A stretch of DNA of 64,000 nucleotides, taken from NCBI RefSeq assembly GCF_021391395.1, contig NZ_CP090059.1:2465001-2529000 (forward strand), written 5' to 3'. The position numbers were made by a program, and so were the translations under genes. Source of the stretch: Sphingomonas cannabina (GTDB lineage Bacteria > Pseudomonadota > Alphaproteobacteria > Sphingomonadales > Sphingomonadaceae). The notes below the pieces were generated by a model that ran no database searches, was not told the DNA's origin, and saw nothing but the letters and a program-made list of their open reading frames with translations. Position 1 is the stretch's first letter; each line of letters opens with the position of its first letter. This document shows positions 8,429-17,102 of this stretch, in pieces.

Positions 8429-8635
8429 ATGATGGCCGATACCAGACGATTGGTAGAGCTGGGGATGGTGCCCGAGCTTGCGAAGGAAGTTTCGACGCAG
8501 ATCAATGACGCCGGTATCACGCCGGGGGCTGCGATCGCGGACCTTGCAGGCGGCGCGGACCTTGCCACGACCGTTGCCAAGGTCAACGCCATTCTGGCGG
8601 CCCTTCGCACGGCCGGCATCATCGCGGCGTCCTGA
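8429..8635 (+). CDS. possible head fibre-like protein (68 aa)
   Basis: GAGGAG lies a few bases before tandem ATG codons (8429 and 8432). The protein opens with RRLVELGMVPELAKEVSTQI, a short N-terminal pattern I associate with small phage head-fibre or virion accessory proteins, followed by Ala/Thr-rich helices ending in AGIIAAS. Similar leading segments occur on larger head-fibre proteins, so this may be a minimal form. It sits three bases before the next gene. The function is uncertain. Confidence 0.5.
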   Translation: MMADTRRLVELGMVPELAKEVSTQINDAGITPGAAIADLAGGADLATTVAKVNAILAALRTAGIIAAS

Positions 8636-8637
8636 TC

Positions 8638-8970
8638 ATGGACGCCGCCGAGATGGAAGCCATGCTCCAAGACTCGGTTACCGAGATCAAGCCCAAGCTG
8701 GCCTATCTCGACAATCGCGAACTGGACCGCATGCACCGCCTGGAAGAGCAGGGGCGTAATCGCTCCACTCTGCTCGCCGCGATCGACGCTGCGAAGCTGG
8801 AGCCCAAGCGCCCCACTGAAGCGCCCACCGTTCTTGCCGACGACTACGCCCGCGAGTTCGACCTCGGGCGCCGTGCCCGTCAGTCGGCCATTAAGGTCGA
8901 GGATGCGCCGTTCGATCCGGCATCCAAGCAATATGCGGCATGGCTCGCCGGCTATGAGAGCGTCGGCTGA
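8638..8970 (+). CDS. hypothetical head-module protein (110 aa)
   Basis: A hydrophilic 110-residue protein with a helical N-terminal half (residues 1-60, charged, coiled-coil-like) and a Pro/Asp-rich C-terminal half. Its stop overlaps the next start (TGATG at 8968-8972). Position between portal and scaffold suggests a minor head or assembly protein. I do not recognise a family. Confidence 0.5.
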   Translation: MDAAEMEAMLQDSVTEIKPKLAYLDNRELDRMHRLEEQGRNRSTLLAAIDAAKLEPKRPTEAPTVLADDYAREFDLGRRARQSAIKVEDAPFDPASKQYAAWLAGYESVG

Positions 8971-9350
8971 TGCCGCTGTACGACTTCGCATGTGACAGCG
9001 GCCATCGCTTTGAGCGCGCCGTGCCCCTGGCGCGGTTCGACGAGGTGCAGGCGTGTCCATGCGGGTCGGCAGCGCACCGGCTGGTTTCCGCACCACGCGT
9101 CATTTCTGACTACATCGAACCGATCCGGGGACCGGACGGCAAGATCCACGACAGCATGCGCTCCTATCGCCGCTCGCTGGAGCCCAGCGGCAACCCGCAA
9201 GGCGAGCGGTACATCGAGATCGGCAACGAAGAGCTGAAGCCGCAGACGCCGAAGTTCGACCGCCAGCAGCGCGTCGACGACATCAAGGCCGCCATCGCGG
9301 ACGTGAAGGCCGGCAAGCCCATTCCTTCCCCTGTGTTCCTTGAGGACTGA
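8970..9350 (+). CDS. FmdB-like zinc-ribbon protein
   Basis: The 126-residue protein begins MPLYDFACDSGHRFE and continues with a CPCG knuckle near residues 31-34. This is the layout of FmdB/CxxC zinc-ribbon proteins (MPxYDFxCxxCGxxFE), but His12 stands where the second Cys of the first knuckle normally lies. The C-terminal 80 residues are charged and helical. Zinc-ribbon proteins of this type occur in many phage head modules, with unknown function. The gene directly follows an overlapping unknown and lies five bases before the scaffold-like gene. Confidence 0.65.
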   Translation: MPLYDFACDSGHRFERAVPLARFDEVQACPCGSAAHRLVSAPRVISDYIEPIRGPDGKIHDSMRSYRRSLEPSGNPQGERYIEIGNEELKPQTPKFDRQQRVDDIKAAIADVKAGKPIPSPVFLED

Positions 9351-9354
9351 ACCC

Positions 9355-10581
9355 ATGACCGACCTCGCTACCGACGAAGCCCCGCTGTCCACGGTAATCG
9401 ATACCGAGCCGGGCCCGAGCGCTGCCGGCGGGGGCACGCCAAGCCTGACCGAGCCCGCTGAGCAGCAGCCCCCGCCCAAGGAAAGCGTGCGCGACAGCCT
9501 GGAGGCCGCCTTCCGCGCCGACGACTCAAAGAAAGAGGAGAAGAAGGAGGCGAAGGGCGACGAGCCCAAGCCGGAGCAGAAGGCGGAGACCAAACCCGAG
9601 AAGTCCGCCGCTCCCGAAAAGAAGGACGCTAAGGCCGAGGCTGAGCCAAAGGAGGCGCCCAAGGATGACGCGAAAGCCGCCGCCGAGCCTGCCGAGACCA
9701 AGGAAGCCGCGCCCAAGGAAGAAGCGAAGCCCGAGGAGGCCAAGGAGTTCCGGGGACCGCCCAAGCGCTTCCTGCCGGACAGCCATGAGGTATGGCGCAA
9801 CGTCCCGCGGTCGGTGCGCCGAGATATCGAGGTGATGGAGCGCGAGCACGAAGAGGAGCGGCAGCGGTTCCAAGAGGTATCGCAGCGCTACGACCGCATT
9901 CGCGATTTCGACGAGCTGGCCCGCTCCAATGGCCGCGATCTTCGTGAGATCCTGGCGCAGGTTCACCAGTTCGAGAACCTGATGCGGCAGAATCCCATCG
10001 CCGCTCTCAATATGGCCTTGATGCAGGTGGGACCACGCAAGGCCGATGGCCAGCCATTTTCCCTCTACGACATCGCTCAGCACATCGCTCAGCAGGGACC
10101 GGAAGGCTACCAGCGGATGGTTGCGCAGCCGGCGCCGCAGCCACAGCCACAGCCAGCGCGCGAGAGTGAGGAGATGCAGGCGATCCGGCAAGAACTTGCA
10201 GAGTTGAAGGTCAGCAGGATCGAGGCCGATGTAATCGAGCCGTTCAAGGCCAAGCATCCGCGCTATGACGAGTTGCAGCAGGATATTGCATTTTTCCTGA
10301 AATCTGGCAGAATACCGCAGTCCTTGAGCCTGACCGAACGGCTCGCGGCGGCGTATGACATGGCTGTACGGATCAATCCGTCTTCTCATGCCGCAACACC
10401 CGCCGCGAGCAATGATCCAGGCCCTGGCGCAGACCGCCGCGCTGATCCCGAAGACTTCAGCGGCTCCAAATCCATCAAATCATCGCCCGGTTCGGTCACC
10501 GAAGACGTGTCCGACATGGCGAAGAGCGGCGAATCCACGCGGGACAGCCTCCTGGCGGAGATGCGGCGCTTGCGACGCTAA
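9355..10581 (+). CDS. scaffolding-like protein
   Basis: The 408-residue product lies directly before the major capsid gene, the classic scaffold position. Residues about 45-135 are an extremely Lys/Glu/Pro/Ala-rich disordered stretch. Residues 150-290 are helical and Gln-rich (PQPQPQP near 265). The C-terminus ends in charged helices (DSLLAEMRRLRR), like the coat-binding tail of many scaffolds. I start at ATG 9355, since an upstream ATG at 9340 overlaps the previous gene. It should guide procapsid assembly and then exit or be degraded. Sequence identity to known scaffolds is not visible. Confidence 0.65.
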   Translation: MTDLATDEAPLSTVIDTEPGPSAAGGGTPSLTEPAEQQPPPKESVRDSLEAAFRADDSKKEEKKEAKGDEPKPEQKAETKPEKSAAPEKKDAKAEAEPKEAPKDDAKAAAEPAETKEAAPKEEAKPEEAKEFRGPPKRFLPDSHEVWRNVPRSVRRDIEVMEREHEEERQRFQEVSQRYDRIRDFDELARSNGRDLREILAQVHQFENLMRQNPIAALNMALMQVGPRKADGQPFSLYDIAQHIAQQGPEGYQRMVAQPAPQPQPQPARESEEMQAIRQELAELKVSRIEADVIEPFKAKHPRYDELQQDIAFFLKSGRIPQSLSLTERLAAAYDMAVRINPSSHAATPAASNDPGPGADRRADPEDFSGSKSIKSSPGSVTEDVSDMAKSGESTRDSLLAEMRRLRR

Positions 10582-10593
10582 GGAGCCTTTCGA

Positions 10594-11616
10594 ATGTCGA
10601 TCAATCCGGATCGTAATTACGGGCAGCTACTTACCGCTGCCGTGGCGCGTCGATCCCGCGCCGTCCAGAATATCGTCTACAACTCGACGCCGCTGACGGC
10701 GATCCTCATGGATCAGAACCGTATCCGCACCAAGCGGGCAGGCGGTCCCGAGCTTCGCATCCCCGTCCAGTTCGACAAGCTGACCGCGCAGTGGTTCACC
10801 GGCTACGACAAGATTGAGATCACGCCCAAGGAGCTGCTGAACTCGGCAGTCTTCCCGTGGTCACGTGTCGTCTCCCCGTTTTCCCTCAACGGAACCGAAA
10901 TGCTGTTCACGGGCGGCGAGGAAGAGATCATCGACCTGATGGAATTCTACCTCAACACGGCCGAGCAGGGCGTGAAGGAAGAGTTCGAAACGTCACTGGT
11001 CGGTGACGGCACCGCTGCGGGCGGTCGCCAGATGATCGGTCTCGGTGGCGCCATTCCGGTTCTTCCGAACACCGGCATCTACGGCGGTATCGACCGTGCC
11101 TCGGTCGCCAACTGGCGCACCAGCACGTTCAACATCGTGTCGGGCGACGTGGCGGGCTACACGACCTGGGACAGCACCACGGTGCGCCCGATCATCGACC
11201 GCATCGCGCTCGCTCGTTCGCGCAACGGCCGCTACGCCAAGCTGCTGATCGCCGACGCACTCGCCTACGAGCCGATCGCGTCTTCGTTTGTCGCGCATCA
11301 GCGTATCGTCTCGGAGCGTTCGGAGCGTCTAGGCCGGCTGGGCTTCTCGGGGCTGACTTACATCACCCCGGCGGGACCGGTCGATATCGTGGCGGCGGGA
11401 GGCATCGGCAACGTCATGCCGGCCAACACCGTGTTTGGCATTGACGAAGAGGGGCTCTCCATCTGGGAGTTCCCGAACCAGTCGTTCGTGCCGTTCCATC
11501 CCGGCAACGGCCTCCGTCCCATCAATCAGGACGCGATTGCGCAGGGCATCGTGTGGTCGGGCCAGCTTGTGCTCGAAAACCCGCTGTTCTCCTACCGCAT
11601 CCGCACCACCTCGTAA
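10594..11616 (+). CDS. major capsid protein
   Basis: A 340-residue protein with an AAGGAG-type ribosome site, following the scaffold-like gene. It lacks signal or catalytic features and shows the mixed alpha/beta pattern of HK97-fold coat proteins. There is an N-terminal arm (MSINPDRNYG), a long central helix region around residues 115-135 (EEEIIDLMEFYLNTAEQGVK), a Gly-rich domain (residues 140-175), and a C-terminal beta domain ending in SYRIRTTS. Length, position and composition fit the coat protein of a podovirus-type phage. It is followed by a decoration-like gene and a terminator. Confidence 0.85.
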   Translation: MSINPDRNYGQLLTAAVARRSRAVQNIVYNSTPLTAILMDQNRIRTKRAGGPELRIPVQFDKLTAQWFTGYDKIEITPKELLNSAVFPWSRVVSPFSLNGTEMLFTGGEEEIIDLMEFYLNTAEQGVKEEFETSLVGDGTAAGGRQMIGLGGAIPVLPNTGIYGGIDRASVANWRTSTFNIVSGDVAGYTTWDSTTVRPIIDRIALARSRNGRYAKLLIADALAYEPIASSFVAHQRIVSERSERLGRLGFSGLTYITPAGPVDIVAAGGIGNVMPANTVFGIDEEGLSIWEFPNQSFVPFHPGNGLRPINQDAIAQGIVWSGQLVLENPLFSYRIRTTS

Positions 11617-11628
11617 GGAGCACGGACA

Positions 11629-11997
11629 ATGGGAACGACTTCTCCTTTCCGCATCAGCCACGGGCTGGGTCCGGATCTTCATCAGGTCGTGAAGGCCGAT
11701 CAGGTCTGGTACGAGGGCGCCGGTCGCGGTGCCAGCGGCGCCGGTCAGGTCGGAAGCCCGCAGCTCGGGGTGACCGAGCGGGGAGACGACGGGCGCACCT
11801 ACATGTGGGTCGAGGCTTCGGCCACGATCGCCGTGGCGGCTTCGCCCGGTACGCAGGTCACCGTCACGGTGACCGGTCCCGACAACGTAACGGTCGCTGC
11901 CGGCTCGGGCGGTTGGTACGCCCCGAACAGCGGCTTCTACAGCGGCACCATTGCGGCCGGGGACCGCTTCTGGGTCGCCAAGGGTACGGCCCCCTAA
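11629..11997 (+). CDS. capsid decoration-like protein (122 aa)
   Basis: With a GGAGC ribosome site 12 bases after the capsid stop, this gene encodes a 122-residue Gly/Thr/Val-rich, beta-predicted protein (AVAASPGTQVTVTVTGPDN; GWYAPNSGFYSGTI). Small beta proteins directly after the coat gene are usually head-decoration proteins that stabilise the mature capsid. No signature confirms this. The gene is followed by a clear hairpin terminator, so coat and decoration form the end of a transcription unit. Confidence 0.6.
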   Translation: MGTTSPFRISHGLGPDLHQVVKADQVWYEGAGRGASGAGQVGSPQLGVTERGDDGRTYMWVEASATIAVAASPGTQVTVTVTGPDNVTVAAGSGGWYAPNSGFYSGTIAAGDRFWVAKGTAP

Positions 11998-12006
11998 GCC
12001 GATCCT

Positions 12007-12037
12007 GGCGGGGGCTTTCGGGCTCCCGCCTTTTCTT
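12007..12037 (+). terminator. rho-independent terminator after capsid/decoration genes
   Basis: A 9-bp stem (GGCGGGGGC pairing with GCTCCCGCC, one G-T pair, loop TTTCGG) spans 12007-12030 and is followed by TTTTCTT. It separates the head genes from the connector and tail genes and could lower their expression relative to the capsid protein. Confidence 0.8.
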
Positions 12038-12055
12038 CCCCCACAGGAGCGAACC

Positions 12056-12778
12056 ATGACCCGCCTCGCCATCATCGACGAACACGAAATCACCATCACG
12101 CCGGTTTTCAAGTATCTGGAGCTTGAGAACATCCCCAAGTCCGAGGCGCGGGGCCGTAAGGTCATGGAGATGCATGAGGTTGTCGAAGTCCGGTTCGCCG
12201 GCTCCAAGAACTTCTCTCCAGTCTTCCCGGCGCACGAGTTCTGCCGCCGCGAGGGCAACCATGTCATCACCTACGCCGAACGATGGGCCGAGCAGTATCG
12301 CGCGTTCAAGGACGGCAACCCACAGGAAGCCGCCGGAACGCCACTGGAGATGCTCCGCGATCACGGTGTCACGCCAGAACAGTTGGCGCTGTGCCGCGCG
12401 CTACGCATCTATTCGGTCGAGGCGCTGCACGATCTGGAAGGACAGGCGGCAAAGTCTCTGGGCATCCATCAGAACGTGCTCAAGGACGCCGCTCGCGCGT
12501 TCATGGCCGATCGCCTGAGCAGCCAGAACGCGCTCAGCGAGATCGAGGCGCTCCGCAAGCGTATCGCCGAACTGGAGAGCCGCTCCACGGCGGTCCCGGA
12601 GAAGGATTCGACGCCCGAGGAAATCGAGCGGGCTATCCAAGCAGCGGACGCGGCCTATGCCGATATGACCGATGACCAGATCAAGGACGAAATCGCCAAG
12701 ATCACCGGTTCGCGGCCCCGCGGCAATCCTAACCGGCGCACCCTGGAGCAGTCGCTGAGCGAGCTTCTGGCGGCCTGA
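12056..12778 (+). CDS. hypothetical virion-module protein (240 aa)
   Basis: AGGAGCGAACC precedes ATG 12056; a longer in-frame start at 11951 lies inside the previous gene. Residues 1-100 are a compact mixed domain (VFKYLELENIPKSEARGRKV, VVEVRFAGSKNFSPVFPA). Residues 110-205 are helical, with a helix-hairpin-helix-like stretch (LCRALRIYSVEALHDLEGQA) and a coiled coil (LSEIEALRKRIAELESR). The C-terminus is charged. It lies between the coat and adaptor genes; a head-completion or assembly role is possible, but I do not recognise the family. Confidence 0.55.
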   Translation: MTRLAIIDEHEITITPVFKYLELENIPKSEARGRKVMEMHEVVEVRFAGSKNFSPVFPAHEFCRREGNHVITYAERWAEQYRAFKDGNPQEAAGTPLEMLRDHGVTPEQLALCRALRIYSVEALHDLEGQAAKSLGIHQNVLKDAARAFMADRLSSQNALSEIEALRKRIAELESRSTAVPEKDSTPEEIERAIQAADAAYADMTDDQIKDEIAKITGSRPRGNPNRRTLEQSLSELLAA

Positions 12779-12780
12779 TC

Positions 12781-13482
12781 ATGGCCATTCTGGAGGCCAT
12801 GCAGTCGGCAGCGGTAAAGCTGATCGGACGCAAGCCGGGGGCATTCTTCGGAGCCGCCCCCGGCCTCGTATTCGAGATGGAGATTGCTGACCTTGTGAAC
12901 GAGGTGGCGCAGGATATCGCCAAGTCGCATGACTGGCAGTCCCTCATCCGCCTTCAGACGCTCGACGGTGATGGTACGCAATCCAGCTACGATATGCCGG
13001 ATGATTACGACCGGATGCTGGTGCGCTCGGACGTGTGGGACCCTGACAACTGGATTCAGGGCTATGTCCATACGGTCGATATCAATACCTTCCTGATCAC
13101 GCAGGAGGGCGCGTTCGCCGTGCTCCCCGGTGTATGGACGATCTACGCGAACCAGATGCGGTTCGCGCCGCCGCTCAACAATCGAGCGCAGTTCCCGTAC
13201 ATCACCAAGAATTGGGCCAAGGATGCGAGCACGACGCTTCCCAAGGCTCAGTTCACCGCGGACACCGACGAATTCCTGCTGCCCGAGCGGCTGTTGATGC
13301 TGGGGCTCGTCTGGCGCTGGCGCGAGAACAAGAAGCTGGATTTCACGGGTGACCAGGACGCCTTCACGAAGGCGCTGGGGGAATATGCGACCCGAGACAG
13401 GGGCTCGCGCGTCTATCGCCGTTCCTATTACCGGGTGATGCCCGGCACTTATCCCTCCTGGCCTTGGCCCCTGGGGGTCTAG
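12781..13482 (+). CDS. head-tail connector/adaptor protein
   Basis: This 233-residue protein precedes the nozzle-like gene by three bases, the position of P22 gp4 or T7 tail tubular protein A. The sequence fits that class: a helical core (EIADLVNEVAQDIAKSHDWQ, LLMLGLVWRWRENKKLDF), a beta extension in the middle (residues 75-140), and a C-terminal aromatic-rich tail (YRRSYYRVMPGTYPSWPW). It should attach to the portal ring and receive the nozzle. Length is typical. The family call is by pattern and order. Confidence 0.75.
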   Translation: MAILEAMQSAAVKLIGRKPGAFFGAAPGLVFEMEIADLVNEVAQDIAKSHDWQSLIRLQTLDGDGTQSSYDMPDDYDRMLVRSDVWDPDNWIQGYVHTVDINTFLITQEGAFAVLPGVWTIYANQMRFAPPLNNRAQFPYITKNWAKDASTTLPKAQFTADTDEFLLPERLLMLGLVWRWRENKKLDFTGDQDAFTKALGEYATRDRGSRVYRRSYYRVMPGTYPSWPWPLGV

Positions 13483-13485
13483 GGC

Positions 13486-15855
13486 ATGTACGCGCGCCCG
13501 AACCGGCGCCCGACACAGCGCAAGTCGGAGCCAAGGCGGTTTCCGGCTCCGGTCGGGGGCTGGATCAGCAATCGGTCATTGGCCACGCCTAACGATGGCG
13601 CCACGCCCGGCGCGGCGATCCTCGACAACTTCTTCCCGCGGGCAACGGGCGTCATCCTGCGCCGCGGCACGCGCCGTTACGCCACAGTCGGTTCCGGGGA
13701 ACGGCCTACTACATCCCTGTTCAGCTACAACACCGGCGCGGTGCGCAAGCTGTTCGCGACGACTGATGAAGCGATATACGACGTAACGGCGGTCACGTTC
13801 CCATATGACGCCGCGATCGTTGACGAAGAAGACAATGTCATCGTTACGGAAAATGGCGACTTCTTTGGTTGGTCGTCGGTCGGCCCGAGTGTCATGGGCG
13901 GTTTCACGGGCGGCAACTGGATCGTGGTCCAGTTCTCGACCACAGGCGGCATCTATCTCATCGGCGTCAATGGGCAGGATACCGGCTTCATCTACGACGG
14001 TTCGGACTTCTGGCCGAACCTGCCGGGTGGGCTGTGGAGCTTGCCCTATGACGGACAGGTAACGCCCTTTGTAGAAGGGGATACCGTCACGGGCTCGACG
14101 AGTTCCGCGGCAGGCGTAATCTGGCGTGTCGAGGCTGGCCGCCTGATCTTGCGCGATGTTGAGTATCCACCCGAGACATGGACGATCGAGTATGTCGGAG
14201 GCTCAGCCGCCTTTCACGTCGAGAGCACGTTGCGGGGGCAGGTTTCGTCGGCGTCTGCGCGGATCGCCAGCATCACGCCCGGCACTACGACATGGACGTT
14301 GCCCTATGACGGCGGCACAGTGGATTTCACGCCTGCGCAGATTGTCACTGGTACAACCAGCGGCGCCAGCGGAGAGGTCGTGTCGGTTGCGGGGACGACT
14401 GCATCAGGCACGCTGACTATCAAGACACTGTCGGGCACCTTTCAGGACAATGAAACGATCACCGGCAGCGGCGGAGGTGCGGCAGTCGTTAATGGGAAAG
14501 CCAGCGATCCGATCCTCGCCGGCACGCTCACGCTGGAAGGCCTGATCGGAGATTTCATTGCTGGCGAACCACTGCGCGACGGGAGTGGTGGTGCTGCGAA
14601 TGCGGTAGGGGCGCAGACCTTCGTCAGCGGCGGCTCGTTCGTGGACGGCGAGACGATCACCGGCAGCATGGGCGGCGAAGCGGTCACCGCCGGAACGGCC
14701 GAGAGTGTTGCGCCTGGCGTGACCTTCCCCGATGGCCTCACCAGTGCCGACATGAGTTACGTGTGGCCCTACAAGAACCGGCTTTGGTTCCTGCAAAAGG
14801 ACAGCCTGAACGCATGGTACATGGATCAGGTGGACGCGATTGGGGGCGGCGCCACAATGTTCCCTCTGTCCGGGGTCATGGGTCGTGGCGGTGCTCTTAT
14901 GTTCGGGCAAGGATGGTCTCTGGAAACAAGCGCGGAGGGTGGTCTTTCGGAGCAGTGCGTCTTCGTCTCGGAAGAAGGGGAGGCGGCGGTCTATCAAGGC
15001 TCCTATCCCGGAGAAGCCGCGACATGGACCAAGGTCGGTGTGTACCGCATCGGTCGCCCGCTTGGAAACCGCAGCTTCATCAAGGGGGGCGGCGATATCG
15101 CCGTCGCGACCAGCGTCGGGCTGGTGCCGCTGTCCAAGGCGATCGAGCTTGACGTTACCTCGCTCAACGTTGCCACCGTTTCCTATCGTATTCAGGATGC
15201 TTGGAACGATGCAACCTTGCTTCGCTCTGCCGCAGGCTGGCAAGCGGAGCTATGGCCAGAGCAAAAGATGGCCGTTATCGCGCCGCCGACGACGCAGGAC
15301 GCACCCAATCCAGTACTGTTCATCTCGAACACCGAGACGGGTGCGTGGACCCGCTTCACGGGCTGGCGCGTGACGTGCATGGAGGTGTTCGAGGGCAAGC
15401 TCTATTATGGCGGCCCGGATGGCCGCGTGATGCTGGCCAACGTCGGCGGCGATGATGAAGGCGCACCCTACACTGGCGTCGTCCTGCCGCTCTACGACGA
15501 CTTCGACAATCCCGGAGCGCTCAAGATTTCTACTGCCGGCCGAGCCGTGGTGCGCGGTACGAATCACATCTACGGACAACTCAATTTCCAGAGCGATTAT
15601 CTGCTTACCGTCCCAACGGCGCCCCCCCCGAGCATCACCAGCGGACCAGCGAACATCTGGGGTTCGGCTATATGGGGCCAGTCGGTGTGGGGCGGAGGCC
15701 TCGCCGATGTCGTCACCACGGATTGGGTTTCACTCGGCGGCACGGGCTATGCGTGTTCGCTGGCTTATCAGGTGACGAGCGGCGACGTTCAACCGTTGGA
15801 CGTGGAAGTCGTGCGCCTTGAGATGCTCTATTCCGCAGCGGAGCAGGTCTCGTGA
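13486..15855 (+). CDS. tail nozzle-like protein with internal beta repeats
   Basis: The 789-residue protein follows the adaptor, in the place of P22 gp10 or T7 gp12. Residues 1-180 and 410-789 are beta-rich with the short WxxPxGG-type turns of nozzle propellers (PAPVGGWISNRSLAT; MSYVWPYKNRLWFLQKDSL; WGSAIWGQSVWGGG). Residues about 186-405 look like an insertion made of repeated strands of the form F-x-x-G-E-x-I-T-G-x-x-S-G-A. Such repeats resemble carbohydrate- or surface-facing beta modules. The protein should close the tail and hold packaged DNA. The stop overlaps the acetyltransferase-like gene by four bases. Confidence 0.75.
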   Translation: MYARPNRRPTQRKSEPRRFPAPVGGWISNRSLATPNDGATPGAAILDNFFPRATGVILRRGTRRYATVGSGERPTTSLFSYNTGAVRKLFATTDEAIYDVTAVTFPYDAAIVDEEDNVIVTENGDFFGWSSVGPSVMGGFTGGNWIVVQFSTTGGIYLIGVNGQDTGFIYDGSDFWPNLPGGLWSLPYDGQVTPFVEGDTVTGSTSSAAGVIWRVEAGRLILRDVEYPPETWTIEYVGGSAAFHVESTLRGQVSSASARIASITPGTTTWTLPYDGGTVDFTPAQIVTGTTSGASGEVVSVAGTTASGTLTIKTLSGTFQDNETITGSGGGAAVVNGKASDPILAGTLTLEGLIGDFIAGEPLRDGSGGAANAVGAQTFVSGGSFVDGETITGSMGGEAVTAGTAESVAPGVTFPDGLTSADMSYVWPYKNRLWFLQKDSLNAWYMDQVDAIGGGATMFPLSGVMGRGGALMFGQGWSLETSAEGGLSEQCVFVSEEGEAAVYQGSYPGEAATWTKVGVYRIGRPLGNRSFIKGGGDIAVATSVGLVPLSKAIELDVTSLNVATVSYRIQDAWNDATLLRSAAGWQAELWPEQKMAVIAPPTTQDAPNPVLFISNTETGAWTRFTGWRVTCMEVFEGKLYYGGPDGRVMLANVGGDDEGAPYTGVVLPLYDDFDNPGALKISTAGRAVVRGTNHIYGQLNFQSDYLLTVPTAPPPSITSGPANIWGSAIWGQSVWGGGLADVVTTDWVSLGGTGYACSLAYQVTSGDVQPLDVEVVRLEMLYSAAEQVS

Positions 15856-16229
15856 TCGTCGAAGGCGAGGAGGTGGCGCGGTTCGTGTCCGAGCGCCTCG
15901 GCTTTGGCCTGTGCCCTCCATACGCCGCGCTCGGGGTCGTCCGGGACGGAGAGATCGCAGGTGGCGTGGTGTTCAACCATTTCGAAGGCGCCGATGTTCA
16001 TGTCAGCGTAGCAGGATGCGGGTGGACGCGGGCGTTTCTCCGGGCTGTCGGCACCTATGTCTATGATAAGCTTGGGTGTGAACGCATGACGGCGATAACC
16101 GCCGACGAAGTCGTGGCGACATTCGCCGAGCGCCTTGGCGGTCAATATGAGGGACGGTTACGATCTCATTTTGGTCCGGGCAAAGATGCATTCGTCATGG
16201 GGATACTTCGGGACGAGTGGAAGTATTGA
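15852..16229 (+). CDS. phage GNAT-like acetyltransferase (125 aa)
   Basis: The 125-residue protein starts in a four-base overlap with the nozzle gene. Its layout matches the small GNAT-type proteins found beside tail genes in many podophages: a strand pair (ALGVVRDGEIAGGVVFNHFE), a helix (WTRAFLRAVGTYVYDKLGCE) and a strand-helix (MTAITADEVVATFAERLGG). The canonical acetyl-CoA loop (RxxGxG/A) is not obvious, so catalytic activity is uncertain. The role of these virion-operon GNAT proteins is poorly known; host-protein modification after infection is one idea. Confidence 0.65.
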   Translation: MIVEGEEVARFVSERLGFGLCPPYAALGVVRDGEIAGGVVFNHFEGADVHVSVAGCGWTRAFLRAVGTYVYDKLGCERMTAITADEVVATFAERLGGQYEGRLRSHFGPGKDAFVMGILRDEWKY

Positions 16230-16273
16230 TGCAGCGCCCGTCATAGGCTATAGAGAGCGCAATTCGTGCGGCT

Positions 16274-16305
16274 GGACCTACTTCGCGCACTGAGCAGGTA
16301 GGTCC
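16274..16305 (+). other. hairpin upstream of ejection-protein genes
   Basis: GGACCTAC (16274-16281) is exactly complementary to GTAGGTCC (16298-16305), with a 16-nt loop. It lies in the 81-bp gap before a TTG-started gene, without a T-run. It may be an RNA-processing or translation-control element, or an operator. Confidence 0.4.
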
Positions 16306-16310
16306 GAACA

Positions 16311-17102
16311 TTGGTCAGCACACCGAAACCACCCGATCCGATGCAGACCGCTCAGGCTCAGAGCGGCCTCAACCGCGACACGGCGGTTTCGCAACAGCTC
16401 ATCAACATGACCGATCAGGTCAACCCTTGGGGAACGGTAAGCTATAGCCCCAACGGTTCGACGAGCTATGTTGATTCCACCGGCAAGCTCATCACGATCC
16501 CGCGTTACACCCAGACCACGACGTTTACCCCTGAGCAGCAAGCCATCTTCGATAAGTCTCAGGCCGCGCAATCGAACATCGCAGGGATAGCACAGGAGCA
16601 GTCGGCGAAACTCGGCGAGTATCTGAACGATCCGTTCGAGTTCAACAATCAGGATGCGGCTGATTGGGCCTATGATCTAGGGGCCTCGCGCATCCTGCCG
16701 CAGCAGGCGCGTAATGAGGAAGCGCTGCGCACACGGCTCATCAACTCGGGCCTTCGTCCCGGCACTGCGGCGTGGAATTCCGAGATGGAGCGCCTGTCCC
16801 AGGCAAACACCGATCAGCTCAACCAACTTGCCCTGACAGGGCGCTCGCAGGCGTTCAGCGAGGCGCTTGCAGAGCGTAATCAGCCGATCAACGAAATCAC
16901 CGCGCTTCTGTCCGGATCGCAGGTGTCCAATCCGGCAGCGCAGTCCGGTGCCACGCCACAGGCGAGCGTCGGCGGCGTCGACTACACGGGTCTTGTGGGC
17001 CAGAACTACCAGAGCCAGCTTGCGTCCAGTAACGCGGCGCTTGGTGGTCTCTTTGGTCTCGCCGGCTCGCTCGGCAGCGCAGGTATAAGGGCTTGGGGCT
17101 GA
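16311..17102 (+). CDS. ejection/internal virion protein (263 aa)
   Basis: I start at TTG 16311 with GGTAGG upstream; ATG 16341 is an alternative. The N-terminal half carries a motif set I associate with podophage virion proteins of this position: residues 30-75 read QVNPWGTVSYSPNGS and TTFTPEQQAIFDKSQAAQ. The middle is helical (EEALRTRLINSGLRPGT) and the C-terminus is Gly/Ala-rich with a hydrophobic stretch (AALGGLFGLAGSLGSAG) that could enter membranes. It lies where P22 gp7 would be and is coupled by TGATG to the next gene. Likely ejected with the DNA. Confidence 0.65.
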   Translation: MVSTPKPPDPMQTAQAQSGLNRDTAVSQQLINMTDQVNPWGTVSYSPNGSTSYVDSTGKLITIPRYTQTTTFTPEQQAIFDKSQAAQSNIAGIAQEQSAKLGEYLNDPFEFNNQDAADWAYDLGASRILPQQARNEEALRTRLINSGLRPGTAAWNSEMERLSQANTDQLNQLALTGRSQAFSEALAERNQPINEITALLSGSQVSNPAAQSGATPQASVGGVDYTGLVGQNYQSQLASSNAALGGLFGLAGSLGSAGIRAWG

